This document shows, piece by piece, positions 43,634 through 54,189 of a stretch of 64,000 nucleotides of DNA; position 1 is the stretch's first letter; each line of letters begins with the position of its first letter. A program made the position numbers and the translations under genes. The DNA comes from Microvirga makkahensis. GTDB lineage: Bacteria; Pseudomonadota; Alphaproteobacteria; Rhizobiales; Beijerinckiaceae. Location: assembly GCF_009830105.1 (NCBI RefSeq), contig NZ_WURB01000011.1:62001-126000 (forward strand), given 5' to 3'. Under the pieces are notes generated by a model that worked only from the letters and a program-made list of their open reading frames with translations, was not told where the DNA came from and made no database searches.

Positions 43634-44269
43634 ATGTATCAGCCGCCGCACTTCCGCGAGGACCGCCTAGACATCCAGCACGCGCTCATCAGGGCGCATC
43701 CGCTCGGTCTTCTCGTGACCGTCGGGAAGGCGGGTCTCGCCGCCAATCCCATTCCCTTCGCCCTTGACGAAGCGGCCTCGCAGCTGGGGACGCTGCGGGC
43801 CCATCTGTCCCGCGCCAATCCGCAATGGCGCGATTTCGACCCCGCCCAAGAGGCTCTCGTGGTCTTCCAGGGCGCGGAAACCTACATCACACCGTCCTGG
43901 TACGAGACCAAGCGCGAGCACGGCAAGGTCGTGCCCACCTGGAACTACGCCATCGTTCAGGCCCATGGGCGCATGCGGGTCATCGAGGATCCGGCATGGC
44001 TCCTGGAACAGATAACGTCCATGACCTCGGCTCAGGAAGCCGCCCGGCCGGAGCCCTGGGCGGTCGACGACACGCCGCCCGAATTCCTCGCAGCGCAGTT
44101 GAAGGGCATCGTGGGCGTGGAGATCGAGATCACGCGGATCGAAGGCAAGTGGAAGGTGAGCCAGAACCGCCCGGAGGCCGACCGCAGGGGCGTGGCGGCA
44201 GGCCTGCGCGCCCTGGGCGACGAGAGCGCCCTGCACATGGCCGAACTCGTCGACACCCGAGGCGCGTGA
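43634..44269 (+). CDS. FMN-binding PaiB-type protein
   Basis: A 211-aa split-barrel protein. MYQPPHF at the start, the central NPQWRDF and YITPSWYETKREHGKVVPTWNYAIVQAHG, and the C-terminal KWKVSQNRPEADRRGVAAGL are hallmarks of PaiB, a negative regulator of sporulation/protease genes in Bacillus; in proteobacteria its role is unclear. Its stop overlaps the ATG of the acetyltransferase gene by 1 nt, echoing the paiA (acetyltransferase)/paiB pairing. Confidence 0.9.
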   Translation: MYQPPHFREDRLDIQHALIRAHPLGLLVTVGKAGLAANPIPFALDEAASQLGTLRAHLSRANPQWRDFDPAQEALVVFQGAETYITPSWYETKREHGKVVPTWNYAIVQAHGRMRVIEDPAWLLEQITSMTSAQEAARPEPWAVDDTPPEFLAAQLKGIVGVEIEITRIEGKWKVSQNRPEADRRGVAAGLRALGDESALHMAELVDTRGA

Positions 44270-44721
44270 TGCGGATCGTAGCCCGCGACCGGCAATCCGT
44301 CGATGCCTGGGTCGCTCTCAGACATGAGATGTGGCCGGACACGTCCCGGCCGGATCACGTCGCGGAAGCCGAAGCCATCCTGGCCGACCCGGAGCAGTCC
44401 GTCGCATTTCTCGCGCATGATTCCCAAGGCGCGGCGGTGGCCTTCGCAGAGGCGGTCCTGCGCCACGACTACGTGAACGGCTGCGTTACGTCCCCGGTCG
44501 CTTTCCTCGAGGGGATCTACGTCCGCCCATCGCACCGGAGACAGGGCATCGCCCGTCTCCTGGTCCAAGCGGTGGAAAGCTGGGCCGAAGGTCTCGGCTG
44601 CGCGGAACTCGCCTCCGACGTGGAGATCCACAACGGCACCTCTCAAACCATGCACCTGGCCGTCGGCTTCGAGGAGACCGAGCGGGTCGTGTATTACCGA
44701 AAATCCCTTCCCCGCCGGTGA
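44269..44721 (+). CDS. GNAT acetyltransferase resembling AAC(6')-I
   Basis: A 150-aa GNAT protein. The blocks LRHDYVNGC, SPVAFLEGIYVRPSHRRQGIARLLV (acetyl-CoA loop Q/RxxGxA) and MHLAVGFEETERVVYYRK match the chromosomal AAC(6')-I aminoglycoside acetyltransferases such as AAC(6')-Iy/Iaa in order and spacing. It may acetylate aminoglycosides or, like PaiA partners of PaiB, polyamines. It starts inside the stop of the PaiB gene. Confidence 0.86.
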   Translation: MRIVARDRQSVDAWVALRHEMWPDTSRPDHVAEAEAILADPEQSVAFLAHDSQGAAVAFAEAVLRHDYVNGCVTSPVAFLEGIYVRPSHRRQGIARLLVQAVESWAEGLGCAELASDVEIHNGTSQTMHLAVGFEETERVVYYRKSLPRR

Positions 44722-44779
44722 TGTGCATTCCGGCGAGGCGGATCTTTCCGTTTTCATTTAAGCCCGCTACACGTTGCCC

Positions 44780-45388
44780 ATGACCGACGGACTGATCCTG
44801 CACCCCGATAACAGGCACCGCTGCTGGTGGCCCGGCACGGACCCCTTTTACGTCGCCTATCATGACAACGAATGGGGCGTGCCCGAATTCGACGACCGGG
44901 CTCTGTTCGAGAAGCTCATCCTCGACGGGTTCCAGGCCGGCTTGTCGTGGATCACGATCCTGCGCAAGCGCGAGAATTTCAGGCAGGCCTTCGCAGGCTT
45001 CGATCCGGCCGTGATCGCGCGGTTCGACCAGTCGCATGTGGAGGCGCTGATGCTCGACCAGGGCATCGTGCGCAACCGCGCCAAGATCGAGGCGACAATC
45101 GCGGGCGCCCGCGCATGGCTCAGCCTTCAGGAGCGCGGCGGCTTCTCCGGCTTCCTCTGGAATTTCGTCGACGGCCGCCCGATCCAGAACAACCTGAAGA
45201 GCCGGAGCGACGTGCAGGCGGAAACGGATGTGTCACGGCGCATCTCGAAAGCCCTGAAGGCGGAAGGATTCAACTTCGTCGGCCCCACCATCGTCTATGC
45301 CTTCATGCAGGCGGTGGGCATGGTGAACGACCACCTCGTCGGCTGCTACCGCCATGCGGAATGCGCCGCTCTCGCCGAGACGCTCTGA
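44780..45388 (+). CDS. tag: DNA-3-methyladenine glycosylase I
   Basis: A 202-aa helix-hairpin-helix glycosylase that removes 3-methyladenine. CWWPGTDPFYVAYHDNEWG near the start, FEKLILDGFQAGLSWITIL, and the zinc-binding Cys/His pair at the end (VNDHLVGCYRHAEC) are the Tag signature. ATG at 44780 is chosen over a TTG two codons earlier. The next gene begins at the base after its stop. Confidence 0.95.
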   Translation: MTDGLILHPDNRHRCWWPGTDPFYVAYHDNEWGVPEFDDRALFEKLILDGFQAGLSWITILRKRENFRQAFAGFDPAVIARFDQSHVEALMLDQGIVRNRAKIEATIAGARAWLSLQERGGFSGFLWNFVDGRPIQNNLKSRSDVQAETDVSRRISKALKAEGFNFVGPTIVYAFMQAVGMVNDHLVGCYRHAECAALAETL

Positions 45389-45979
45389 ATGGCGAAGGAA
45401 CCCCGCGTCTGGCAGCGGATGCTCTCGGGCCGCCGCCTCAACCTGCTCGATCCCTCGCCGCTCGACGTGGAGCTCGACGACATCGCGCACGGCCTCGCCC
45501 GGGTAGCGCGCTGGAACGGCCAGACCATCGGCGGACACATTTTCTCCGTGGCGCAGCACAGCCTGCTCGTGGAAGCCATCGCCGATCATCTCGATCCGGA
45601 CATGCCATGCGCCACGCGCCTCGCCGTACTCCTGCACGACGCACCGGAATACGTGATCGGCGACATCATCTCCCCGTTCAAGGCGGTGATCGGCGATGCG
45701 TACAAGACCATCGAGGCGGGCCTGCTCGGCGCGATCCATCTCCATTTCGGCCTGCCCGCCGCCCCCAGCGCCGCCCTGAAGCGCTTCATCAAGCAGGCCG
45801 ACCGGCAGGCTGCCTATCTCGAAGCGACGCATCTCGCGGGCTTCGGGCGCGAGGAGGCGATCAAGTTCTTTGGGCGACCGGAGTCCTTGCCCCGCGGCGT
45901 TCATGCCCTTCTCGAACCCTGGCCCGTGGCCGTGGCGGAAGAGCGCTTCCGGGAACGCGTTCTCTCCGCCACGCCCTGA
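45389..45979 (+). CDS. HD-domain phosphohydrolase (YfbR-like)
   Basis: A 196-aa HD-superfamily protein. Metal ligands are visible as the His in SVAQHSLLV, HD in LLHDAPEYVIGD and a late Asp in KQADRQAAYLEA. YfbR-type members hydrolyse deoxynucleoside 5'-monophosphates. Directly after tag and followed 4 nt later by a phosphatase gene; the three may be one transcript for nucleotide and DNA quality. Confidence 0.85.
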   Translation: MAKEPRVWQRMLSGRRLNLLDPSPLDVELDDIAHGLARVARWNGQTIGGHIFSVAQHSLLVEAIADHLDPDMPCATRLAVLLHDAPEYVIGDIISPFKAVIGDAYKTIEAGLLGAIHLHFGLPAAPSAALKRFIKQADRQAAYLEATHLAGFGREEAIKFFGRPESLPRGVHALLEPWPVAVAEERFRERVLSATP

Positions 45980-45983
45980 GGCC

Positions 45984-46502
45984 ATGCCGGTGCTCCACGT
46001 CTGCCCCCTCTCCCGCCTGAAAGAGACCGTCGCCGCCATTGGCCCGAGCCATGTGGTGAGCCTCCTGACCATGGGCATGGCGATCGAACGGCCGGCTTCC
46101 ATTGCGCCCGATCGTCATCTCGTCATCAATGTCAGCGACATCCTGGAACCAATGAAGGGGCATGTGCTGGCGGGACCCGAGCACATAGAGCAGCTTCTCG
46201 CCTTCATCCGCGCCTGGGATCGCAAGAGCCCCCTGCTCTTCCATTGCTGGGCCGGCATCAGCCGCTCGACGGCGGCGGCCTATATCGCCGCCTGCGCCCT
46301 CGCGCCCGACCGGGATGAGACCGAGCTCGCCCTCGCCTTGAGGGAGGCGGCTCCCTCCGCCACGCCCAATGTCCGGTTTGTGGCTCTGGCCGATGACCTT
46401 CTCGGCAGGCAGGGCCGCATGGCGGACGCCATCCGGGCCATCGGCCGGGGAGCCGAGGCTATGGAGGGCACGCCCTTCATGTTACAGATTAACAGGGGCT
46501 AG
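45984..46502 (+). CDS. Tyrosine/dual-specificity phosphatase superfamily protein
   Basis: A 172-aa cysteine phosphatase. The P-loop HCWAGISRST (HCx5R with Ser) is near residues 88-97, with an upstream VINVSDI strand and Asp that could serve as general acid. Substrate unknown. It starts 4 nt after the HD gene. Confidence 0.86.
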   Translation: MPVLHVCPLSRLKETVAAIGPSHVVSLLTMGMAIERPASIAPDRHLVINVSDILEPMKGHVLAGPEHIEQLLAFIRAWDRKSPLLFHCWAGISRSTAAAYIAACALAPDRDETELALALREAAPSATPNVRFVALADDLLGRQGRMADAIRAIGRGAEAMEGTPFMLQINRG

Positions 46503-46537
46503 AGCGATTCCATCTTGGAGAGCCGCCCTGATCGGGA

Positions 46538-49246
46538 ATGCTGAGGGGCCTCTTCGTGGATTTCATTGTTGTTGCCATTGCGCTGGCCCTCATTGGTGGG
46601 ATCGGCGTTGTCGTCCTAGGTATCATTGCGCTCGTGTTCGGCCTCTCGGCGCGCCGAAAGTTCGCTCATTTGGATGAGCGGCTGAAGCTTCTCTCGGAGC
46701 AGGTGATCCTGCTTAAAGCGCTGCAGAACAAACCTGAAGCGGAGATGACCGGGGCTCCCGAAGAGGCGATTGCCGAAACAGCCCCTGGGCAAGCGCCACC
46801 GCAACCGGCCGCGACCTCCGTTCCGCCCGTCCCTCCCGCCGCAGCCCGGCCGGTCCCGCCCCGCCGGGGCCTGGAGGAGCAGATCGGCTCCCGCTGGGCC
46901 GTGTGGGTGGGGGGCGTGGCCCTGGCTCTCGGCGGCATCTTCCTCGTCCGATACTCCATCGAGCAGGGCCTGCTCGATCCCCGAACCCGCATCGGGCTCG
47001 GCATCCTCTTCGCCCTCGCCCTCATCGGCGCGGGCGAATGGATGCGCCGCCGCGAACGCAGCTTCGGTCTGCCGGGCATTCCGAGCGCCCATGTGCCGAG
47101 CATCCTCACCGCCGCCGGAACCTGCACGGCCTTCGCCTCGATCTATGCGGCCTATGCGCTCTATGGGCTGATCGGCCCCGGCGCGGCCTTCGTGGCGCTC
47201 GGGCTCGTCGCCGTTCTGGCCATGGTCGCCTCGACGCTACACGGGCCGATCCTCGCCGCGCTGGGCCTTCTCGGCGCCATGGGCAGCCCGCTCCTCGTCT
47301 CCACGGACCGGCCGCAGCCCTGGGCGCTCGTAATCTATCTCGTTTTCGTGGTCCTGCCCGCCTATGGCGTCGCGCGGCTCCGGCTCTGGCGCTGGCTCGC
47401 GCTCGCAGCCGCGACCGGCGTGCTCCTGTGGACGGCACCGATCGCCTTCATCGACGAATCGGACGTGCTTCCGGCCATGGTGCATCTGGTGCTCCAGGCG
47501 GGCCTTGCCGCGCTCTTCCTCGCGCTGGATCCCTATCGCCATGTGCCAGATGAGGAAGCCCGAGTTGATCGGGCGGCGAGCGGAGCACTGTTCGCTTTCG
47601 CTTGCGCCGGGATCGTCGTGGCCGGCTCCATCGCCATGGGCGACGGAAGGCCGGTCTTCGTGGCCGCCATGGCCTTGATCCTGCTTGCCGCGGGCGTGCG
47701 CATCGCCAATGCCTCTCCGGCAGCGGCAAGCAGCGCCGCACTGGCTGTGGGCGCGCTCCTGGTCTGGCCTCTCGCCACGGAGATCGGCGACGGTCCCGAA
47801 AGCCTGTTCTTCCAGAGCGGGGATGCTTTTGCCGTCCGGCCCCATGCGCTCAGCACCTATCTTATCCTGGCGGCTCTCCTTCCGCCGGCAATTGCGGGAG
47901 CCTCCCTGCTGCGCCTGACGCGCTCACAATCCCTACGCCTGCCAGTCGCTGCCTGGTATGCGGGAGTTGCGAGCGCTGGGCCGCTCCTGGCGCTGGTTGC
48001 CGCCTACTGGCGCCTGACCGAATTCGAGCGCAGCCTCTCCTTCGCCCTGATCGCGGGGGTGCTGGCCCTCGCCTTCGTGCTCGTCTCCCAATGGCTCATG
48101 CGGCACGTGGAAGCGGACCGAAGTGCGGCCATCCGCCTCGGCATCGGGGCGACCGCCTCGGCGGCGCTGGGAGCGGTCGCGCTCGGCCTGACCTTCGCGC
48201 TCGAGAAGGGCATGCTGACGGTCGCCTTCGCGCTTGCGGCTCTCGGCACCGCCTGGGCCGCGGAGCGTATCGCCATTCCGGCCTTGCGCTATGCGGTGGG
48301 GGCTATCGGCCTCATCGTGCTCGGCCGCCTGATCTGGGATCCCGCCATCGTGGGCGACGCCCCAGGGCCGATGATCTTCAATTGGATCCTTTGGGGCTAC
48401 GGCGCTCCCGCCGTTGCGTTCTGGCTGGCAAGCCGCCTGCTGGGGCGGACGGGGCACGACAGGATCGTCCAGCTCACCGAGAGCCTCGCCATCGTCTTCG
48501 CCGCCTTCCTGGTCTTTTTCGAAATCCGTCACGCCCTGCATGCCGGAAGCCCACTGGCGGCGGATTTCAGCCTCGTGGAGGCGGGCCTGCTTGCGACAGA
48601 AGGCCTCGCTTTCGCGATCCTGCTGACCCGGATGGATCTCCGGCGTCCCGACCCGGTCTATCGCTGGGGTTCCCTGATCTTCAAGATCGCCTCTCTCGGC
48701 CTGTCCGCCATCGGGTTGCTCGTGATCGAGAACCCGCTTCTGACGAACGACGAGATCTCAGGTGGCATCCTCTTCAACAGCCTGATCCTGGCCTATCTCC
48801 TGCCCTCGATCCTCGCGGGCATACTCGCTTTCGTGGAGCGCCGTGCGCGACCCGTTTCCTATGCCCTCGCCTCGGCGGTCTTGAGCCTGCTGCTTCAATA
48901 TGCCTACGTAGCGCTGGAGATCCGGAGGATCTTCCAAGGCCCCGGGCTGGGCTTTTTCCGGGGCGGCTTTGCCCAGGGCGAGCAGTGGAGCTATTCGGTG
49001 GCCCTCCTCGTCATCGGCATTGCCCTCCTCGGTTTCGGCATCATCCGCGACAACCGCTTTGCGCGCATCGCCTCGGCAGTCTATCTTGTGCTCGCCGTTC
49101 TGAAGGTTTTCATCATCGACCTATCCAATCTGGAAGGCATGATGCGGGCTCTGTCCTTTATTGGCCTCGGGCTTGTTCTCATCGGCATCGGCTTCGTTTA
49201 TCAGAGATTCCTCGTCCGCCAGCCGGGCAATGCCGCAATCACATGA
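46538..49246 (+). CDS. DUF2339 polytopic membrane protein
   Basis: A 902-aa protein. One N-terminal membrane helix (about 8-30) and a short coiled coil ([22 protein letters not shown]) are followed by a Pro/Ala-rich linker and then some two dozen hydrophobic segments to the C-terminus. The block [25 protein letters not shown] marks the start of the DUF2339 domain. Function unknown; a transporter-like or envelope role is likely from the topology only. Confidence 0.9.
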   Translation: MLRGLFVDFIVVAIALALIGGIGVVVLGIIALVFGLSARRKFAHLDERLKLLSEQVILLKALQNKPEAEMTGAPEEAIAETAPGQAPPQPAATSVPPVPPAAARPVPPRRGLEEQIGSRWAVWVGGVALALGGIFLVRYSIEQGLLDPRTRIGLGILFALALIGAGEWMRRRERSFGLPGIPSAHVPSILTAAGTCTAFASIYAAYALYGLIGPGAAFVALGLVAVLAMVASTLHGPILAALGLLGAMGSPLLVSTDRPQPWALVIYLVFVVLPAYGVARLRLWRWLALAAATGVLLWTAPIAFIDESDVLPAMVHLVLQAGLAALFLALDPYRHVPDEEARVDRAASGALFAFACAGIVVAGSIAMGDGRPVFVAAMALILLAAGVRIANASPAAASSAALAVGALLVWPLATEIGDGPESLFFQSGDAFAVRPHALSTYLILAALLPPAIAGASLLRLTRSQSLRLPVAAWYAGVASAGPLLALVAAYWRLTEFERSLSFALIAGVLALAFVLVSQWLMRHVEADRSAAIRLGIGATASAALGAVALGLTFALEKGMLTVAFALAALGTAWAAERIAIPALRYAVGAIGLIVLGRLIWDPAIVGDAPGPMIFNWILWGYGAPAVAFWLASRLLGRTGHDRIVQLTESLAIVFAAFLVFFEIRHALHAGSPLAADFSLVEAGLLATEGLAFAILLTRMDLRRPDPVYRWGSLIFKIASLGLSAIGLLVIENPLLTNDEISGGILFNSLILAYLLPSILAGILAFVERRARPVSYALASAVLSLLLQYAYVALEIRRIFQGPGLGFFRGGFAQGEQWSYSVALLVIGIALLGFGIIRDNRFARIASAVYLVLAVLKVFIIDLSNLEGMMRALSFIGLGLVLIGIGFVYQRFLVRQPGNAAIT

Positions 49247-49283
49247 GATAACGGCTCAACAACGAATTTTGACGGATAGCTGC

Positions 49284-49532
49284 ATGACCGACACCACTTC
49301 CATCAAGACCCTCCCCTTCGAGAAGGCCCTGGCCGAGTTGGAGGAAATCGTGCGGCGCCTCGAGCGCGGCGATGTGCCGCTGGAAGATTCCATCGCCATC
49401 TACGAGCGCGGCGAGGCCCTGAAGAAGCATTGCGAACAGCTTCTGAAGAAGGCCGAGGCCCGGATCGAGAAGATCACCGTCGGCCCGGACGGCGCCGCCT
49501 CCGGCACGGCACCGCTGGACGTCGAGGTGTAA
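49284..49532 (+). CDS. xseB: Exodeoxyribonuclease VII small subunit
   Basis: An 82-aa helical protein with the XseB signature [32 protein letters not shown]. It pairs with XseA to degrade single-stranded DNA. In many alphaproteobacteria xseB is followed by dxs and tlyA; here two polysaccharide genes on the other strand separate xseB and dxs. Confidence 0.95.
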   Translation: MTDTTSIKTLPFEKALAELEEIVRRLERGDVPLEDSIAIYERGEALKKHCEQLLKKAEARIEKITVGPDGAASGTAPLDVEV

Positions 49533-49552
49533 CTTCCTGCCGGCACGCGGTC

Positions 49553-50755
49553 TCAACGGGCGGGATATCTCGCGAGGATCGCATCGACATCCCGCAGAAC
49601 GGCTGCAGGGTCGATGCTGAAAGCCTGCCTCGGCCCCTCGGGCCCGCCAATGACAGGTTCGTAATCCGCTCCTATCTCGGCGGCCCAGTGGAGGCCGGTG
49701 CTCTTGCGGGCATTCTGCGCCATCAGTTCGATCAGGAGCGGCTGACCGCGAGCCCAGAGAATGTTGGCGAGACCGGCTCCATGGACGGCCATGATGGTTT
49801 TCGCTTCGCTGAACCAGTGAATCTGTTCGTGATGGTTCGACCAGGACGCCTCGACGATCCTGAACCCGCGCCCGCGCAGCCCCTCGATCAGCTCGGCTTC
49901 CCCTTCCACCTGACGGAGGCGTGTGTGCCCACGGGTGAGATAGACCCGGGGCGCAGCCTCCGGCAGCGGGCGATCCGCATAGGCGGCCTGGAAAATGGAG
50001 CGGGCGTAGTCGAGCGCTTCCGGAGTTGCGAACACCCGCTCAAGATTGCAGCAATGGCTGCGCGCATAAAGGTAGCGCTCGGCATGAACCCGCTCCCAGG
50101 GAGCCAGCCTCAGGTGGCGTATGGGAAGGCCATTACGCTGCAAACCCTTGACGAAATTCTCCACCAACGGATTGACCGAGCGCGCCGTCACGATGGTCAG
50201 TGTCTCACCGGGAGCGAGCACCTTGCGGTGTAGTCCGTAGGCCAGAGGCATCAGCACGTCGGTAAGAAGGTGACCATAGTGCTTGTAGGGCGGAATCGCG
50301 GCAACCAGTCCCGGGACCCGCCGCGTGTGGAGCGCGGCCGGCGCCGGATAGGAGAAGTGCCAGTTGCTGTCCGCGGTCGTATCGAACGCGATCTGCCGTC
50401 CTGTGTCCGGATCGACGGGCGTCAGCGTATGGCCCGGGATCAGCACATCCGCAATGCGTGCGATCACCCGATGAGCCGAATCCGGATCCGGGAACCGGCA
50501 ATGCGGGTTCATCACGTCCACGTCGTAGGAGCTGACGAAGGCGCGCTGACGGCTGTAGCGCTCCTGGACGAGGTTGAAGGAACGGATGCTGTCCTCCCGA
50601 AGGTCCACCTTCGCAGCACCGGGCCAGCCGAAATCCGGAAAAAAGGAAACCGCCTTCCGGAGCCCCGCGCGGGAGCCTGTCAAGCCTTTCATCACCTTGA
50701 AGGCTATGGGCTTGAGATCGAATCTTCGGTGAAGGGCCGAATGATGCCTTGCCAT
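49553..50755 (-). CDS. GT61 family glycosyltransferase (DUF563)
   Basis: A 400-aa glycosyltransferase. The GT61 pattern is seen as YKHYGHLLTDVLMPL, RVYLTRGHTRLRQVEGEAELIE and AVHGAGLANILWARG. There are no membrane segments. It probably adds a sugar to a surface polysaccharide. It follows the O-antigen-ligase-like gene by 9 nt on the same strand, so both act together. Confidence 0.86.
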   Translation of the reverse strand: MARHHSALHRRFDLKPIAFKVMKGLTGSRAGLRKAVSFFPDFGWPGAAKVDLREDSIRSFNLVQERYSRQRAFVSSYDVDVMNPHCRFPDPDSAHRVIARIADVLIPGHTLTPVDPDTGRQIAFDTTADSNWHFSYPAPAALHTRRVPGLVAAIPPYKHYGHLLTDVLMPLAYGLHRKVLAPGETLTIVTARSVNPLVENFVKGLQRNGLPIRHLRLAPWERVHAERYLYARSHCCNLERVFATPEALDYARSIFQAAYADRPLPEAAPRVYLTRGHTRLRQVEGEAELIEGLRGRGFRIVEASWSNHHEQIHWFSEAKTIMAVHGAGLANILWARGQPLLIELMAQNARKSTGLHWAAEIGADYEPVIGGPEGPRQAFSIDPAAVLRDVDAILARYPAR

Positions 50756-50764
50756 GATGTGCCG

Positions 50765-52069
50765 TCAAATCCGTCGGAGCTCGTCGGAGCTCGATAGGGC
50801 AAGCCCTTCCTCATCCCGGCCCATAGCCTCACTCGACATCAGAACGAGAAGGTAGGGCATCCAGAGGAAGAGGTAATGCATGTTGAAGAAGGCAAACGGG
50901 TTCGACAAATCCGTTCCCATGTAGCCGAAAGAGAAAATGATGGATGCCGCTCCGAAGAATCGCAGAGATCGATCTCCCTGCCGGGTCAATTCTCTGGCGT
51001 AAAAGCCGATCATCGCCCCAAAGGCCGCGAGAGCCGGGAAGCCGAAATACATCGCAGTCCCGAAGATGCCGTTATGGGGATGGCTCATCCATGCCTTCTG
51101 GAACCGGAAGCCAGGCCCGGTGCCCTGCACGGGATGGAGAGAGATCTGGTCTCGCACCCAGCCCCAGATCTCGACCCTGTGCGCTGGACGGCACCAATCC
51201 GCCTGCCCGTCGCAGATCACTGACTTGATGACCGGCTCCAACATGCCAAGGCCGGTGATGCAGAGCCAGACGCCACCGCAGGCCAAGAGCAGGGCGGCAG
51301 TTCCGCCTCGCTTCTCAAGCCACCATGCCAAGGGCAATGCCAAGCAGAGAGAGAGGATCGGAGCGCGACTCTGCGTCCAGGCCAGGGCCACGAGAAGCAT
51401 GATCGCGAGGCCGATGCAGGACGATGCAAAACGATGTCCCGGAGCACGCTCCAGCCAGAGTGCAGCAAGCGCGATCAGCGCGACCGCAAGCCCTCCGGCG
51501 CCTGGAATTGGGTTGCGCCCTCGTCCGAGGGGGGTCAAGCGATCGAAAACATCACCGGATGAGGCAAAGTGCAGCACGATGGACGCAAGAGCGCTCACCC
51601 CGCCGAGAACCGCGACGATGGCCAGAACCTGCCTCGTGCTCAACGCACGGCGAACCTGGGCCATGGACAGGATGAATGCGCCCAGCAGCACAAAGTTGAG
51701 GGAGTCGGAGATATCGTATCCCGGCCCTCCGCCAATGACCCCAAGCGCCGTCCAGGCGACGAAGAAGATCCAGAAGAACCAGAGCCAGGTGTTCCGCCGA
51801 AATGCCTGCGCCGCGGCTCCGCTGATGAAGGCCAAGAGGGCCATCACGACGATCATGGCAACAGGAAGTACGTGCCCCCGAACCAGAAAGGCCGCAGCAA
51901 TGAAGATGACGAATGCCGCCGCACTGATGGAATTGGACCAATTCGGGTCAACGAGTTGCTTTCGCAGCCGGACAGCAGCATATGTCAGTCGGGAAGGGAC
52001 GGAGAACATTGGAAGCGGCATCCTCCTCCCGGAACGGGAATTGGGATATTGTTTCTGGCCGTCTATCAT
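50765..52069 (-). CDS. O-antigen-ligase-like polysaccharide membrane protein
   Basis: A 434-aa polytopic protein with about eleven membrane helices and a large periplasmic loop before the [21 protein letters not shown] motif (the conserved G-x-G...HxHN region of Wzy_C/WaaL). It would ligate or polymerise O-antigen or exopolysaccharide units on the periplasmic side. First gene of the two-gene minus-strand unit; divergent from dxs by 80 nt. Confidence 0.86.
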   Translation of the reverse strand: MIDGQKQYPNSRSGRRMPLPMFSVPSRLTYAAVRLRKQLVDPNWSNSISAAAFVIFIAAAFLVRGHVLPVAMIVVMALLAFISGAAAQAFRRNTWLWFFWIFFVAWTALGVIGGGPGYDISDSLNFVLLGAFILSMAQVRRALSTRQVLAIVAVLGGVSALASIVLHFASSGDVFDRLTPLGRGRNPIPGAGGLAVALIALAALWLERAPGHRFASSCIGLAIMLLVALAWTQSRAPILSLCLALPLAWWLEKRGGTAALLLACGGVWLCITGLGMLEPVIKSVICDGQADWCRPAHRVEIWGWVRDQISLHPVQGTGPGFRFQKAWMSHPHNGIFGTAMYFGFPALAAFGAMIGFYARELTRQGDRSLRFFGAASIIFSFGYMGTDLSNPFAFFNMHYLFLWMPYLLVLMSSEAMGRDEEGLALSSSDELRRI

Positions 52070-52149
52070 CTGACTTCGATGCTTTCAACCTTTGCGGCGC
52101 TTCCAAGCTGGGGCTCCCGGTGAAGGAAAACCTGCATTCTGGTGACCAC

Positions 52150-54066
52150 GTGAGCGCAACGCATACACCTCTTCTTGATACTATCAAGATTCCGGAAGAC
52201 CTCCGGCAGCTCCCCGAAAACCAGCTGAGGCAGATCGCGGACGAATTGCGCGCCGAGACGATCAGTGCCGTCTCCGTCACCGGAGGACACCTGGGCGCGG
52301 GCCTTGGGGTGGTCGAGCTGACGGTAGCTCTCCATTACGTTTTCGATACTCCCCGCGACCGGCTGATCTGGGACGTAGGGCACCAAGCCTATCCTCACAA
52401 GATTCTCACGGCCAGGCGCGACCGCATCCGGACGCTGCGTCAGGCCGGCGGCCTGTCAGGCTTCACGAAGCGCTCGGAAAGCGAGTACGACCCCTTCGGC
52501 GCCGCCCATACCTCCACTTCGATTTCGGCCGGCCTCGGCATGGCCGTCGCGCGGGATCTGGACGGCAAGCGCAACAACGTGATCGCCGTGATCGGCGACG
52601 GCGCCATGTCGGCTGGCATGGCTTATGAGGCCATGAACAATGCCGGCGCCATGCATTCGCGCCTGATCGTGATCCTCAACGACAACGACATGTCGATCGC
52701 GCCGCCTACCGGCGCCATGTCGTCCTATCTCGCGCGCCTCGTCTCCGGCGGCACCTATCGGGGCATCCGCGAGACCGCCAAGCAGCTGGCCAAGAAGCTG
52801 CCGAAGTTCCTCTATGAGAAGGCGCAGCGCGCCGAGGAGTTCGCCCGCGGCTTCTGGACCGGCGGCACGATGTTCGAGGAGCTCGGCTTCTACTATGTCG
52901 GACCCATCGACGGCCACAACCTGGACCATCTGCTGCCGATTCTGAAGAACGTGCGGGACTCCGAGACCGGGCCGATCCTCGTTCACGTAGTCACTCAGAA
53001 GGGGAAGGGTTACGCGCCGGCGGAGGCCGCCGCCGACAAGTATCACGGGGTGGCCGCCTTCGACGTGGTGACCGGAGCGCAGGCGAAGGCCAAGGCCAAT
53101 GCGCCCTCCTATACGAAGGTCTTCGGCGAGAGCCTGATCCGGGAGGCCCAAAGGGACGACAAGATCGTCGCCATCACGGCGGCCATGCCGTCGGGTACAG
53201 GCGTCGATCTCTTCGGAAAGGAATTCCCCACCCGTACCTTTGACGTGGGCATCGCAGAGCAGCACGCGGTGACCTTCGCGGCCGGCATGGCGACGGAAGG
53301 CTACAAGCCGTTCTGCGCGATCTATTCCACCTTCCTGCAGCGTGCCTATGACCAGGTGGTGCACGACGTGTCCATCCAGAACTTGCCCGTCCGCTTCGCG
53401 CTGGACCGGGCGGGACTCGTGGGTGCGGACGGGCCGACCCATGCGGGCTCCTTCGACATCGCCTATCTCGGCTGCCTGCCGAACATGGTGGTGATGGCGG
53501 CCGCGGACGAAGCGGAGCTGGTGCACATGGTGGCCACCGCCGCGGCCTATGACGACGGCCCCATCGCCTTCCGCTATCCGCGCGGAGAAGGTGTCGGCGT
53601 CGACCTGCCCGAAGAGGGCGTGCCGCTCGCCATCGGCAAGGGCCGCATCGTGAAACAGGGCAGCCGCGTCGCCATTCTCTCGCTCGGCACGCGCCTCGCG
53701 GAAGCCCTGAGAGCGGCCGAGGAACTGGAGGCCCGCGGGCTCTCCACCACGGTGGCCGACGCCCGCTTCGCCAAGCCCCTCGACGAGGAGATGATCATCG
53801 GCCTTGCCCGCGACCACGAGGTGCTCATTACCGTAGAGGAAGGTTCCATCGGAGGCTTCGGCTCCTTCGTGCTGAAGCTCCTCTCCGACAAGGGGGCGCT
53901 CGATCGCGGCACCGTGAAAGTACGCTCCATGGTGCTGCCCGACCTTTATCAGGATCACGACAAGCCCGAGCGCATGTATGCCCAGGCCGGTCTCGACGCC
54001 GTGGGCATCGTGAGCAAGGTGTTCGAGGCCCTCGGCAAAGAAGAGCCTCGTCAGGCGCGGGCCTGA
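52150..54066 (+). CDS. dxs: 1-deoxy-D-xylulose-5-phosphate synthase
   Basis: A 638-aa thiamine-diphosphate enzyme that starts the MEP isoprenoid pathway from pyruvate and glyceraldehyde 3-phosphate. [34 protein letters not shown], the TPP motif [16 protein letters not shown] and the C-terminal [10 protein letters not shown] are all present. GTG at 52150 gives the standard length; the longer frame to 51982 overlaps the divergent ligase gene. Confidence 0.96.
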   Translation: MSATHTPLLDTIKIPEDLRQLPENQLRQIADELRAETISAVSVTGGHLGAGLGVVELTVALHYVFDTPRDRLIWDVGHQAYPHKILTARRDRIRTLRQAGGLSGFTKRSESEYDPFGAAHTSTSISAGLGMAVARDLDGKRNNVIAVIGDGAMSAGMAYEAMNNAGAMHSRLIVILNDNDMSIAPPTGAMSSYLARLVSGGTYRGIRETAKQLAKKLPKFLYEKAQRAEEFARGFWTGGTMFEELGFYYVGPIDGHNLDHLLPILKNVRDSETGPILVHVVTQKGKGYAPAEAAADKYHGVAAFDVVTGAQAKAKANAPSYTKVFGESLIREAQRDDKIVAITAAMPSGTGVDLFGKEFPTRTFDVGIAEQHAVTFAAGMATEGYKPFCAIYSTFLQRAYDQVVHDVSIQNLPVRFALDRAGLVGADGPTHAGSFDIAYLGCLPNMVVMAAADEAELVHMVATAAAYDDGPIAFRYPRGEGVGVDLPEEGVPLAIGKGRIVKQGSRVAILSLGTRLAEALRAAEELEARGLSTTVADARFAKPLDEEMIIGLARDHEVLITVEEGSIGGFGSFVLKLLSDKGALDRGTVKVRSMVLPDLYQDHDKPERMYAQAGLDAVGIVSKVFEALGKEEPRQARA

Positions 54067-54189
54067 CAAGTCACCATGTCGCAGCCGCCCCCGGCGTGGT
54101 CCGGGGACCAATCCCGGCTATACCGTTCGGAATTGCGCAACGCTTGACGCAAGCGGGATCCCCGGCACAAGAGCCGGAATGACATCCGT

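Noticed and set aside
47602..49251. 549-codon plus-strand frame inside the DUF2339 gene
   Set aside because: Arg/Pro-rich alternative frame of a clear membrane protein gene.
52456..54111. 551-codon minus-strand frame opposite dxs
   Set aside because: Antisense to a complete, well-conserved dxs gene.
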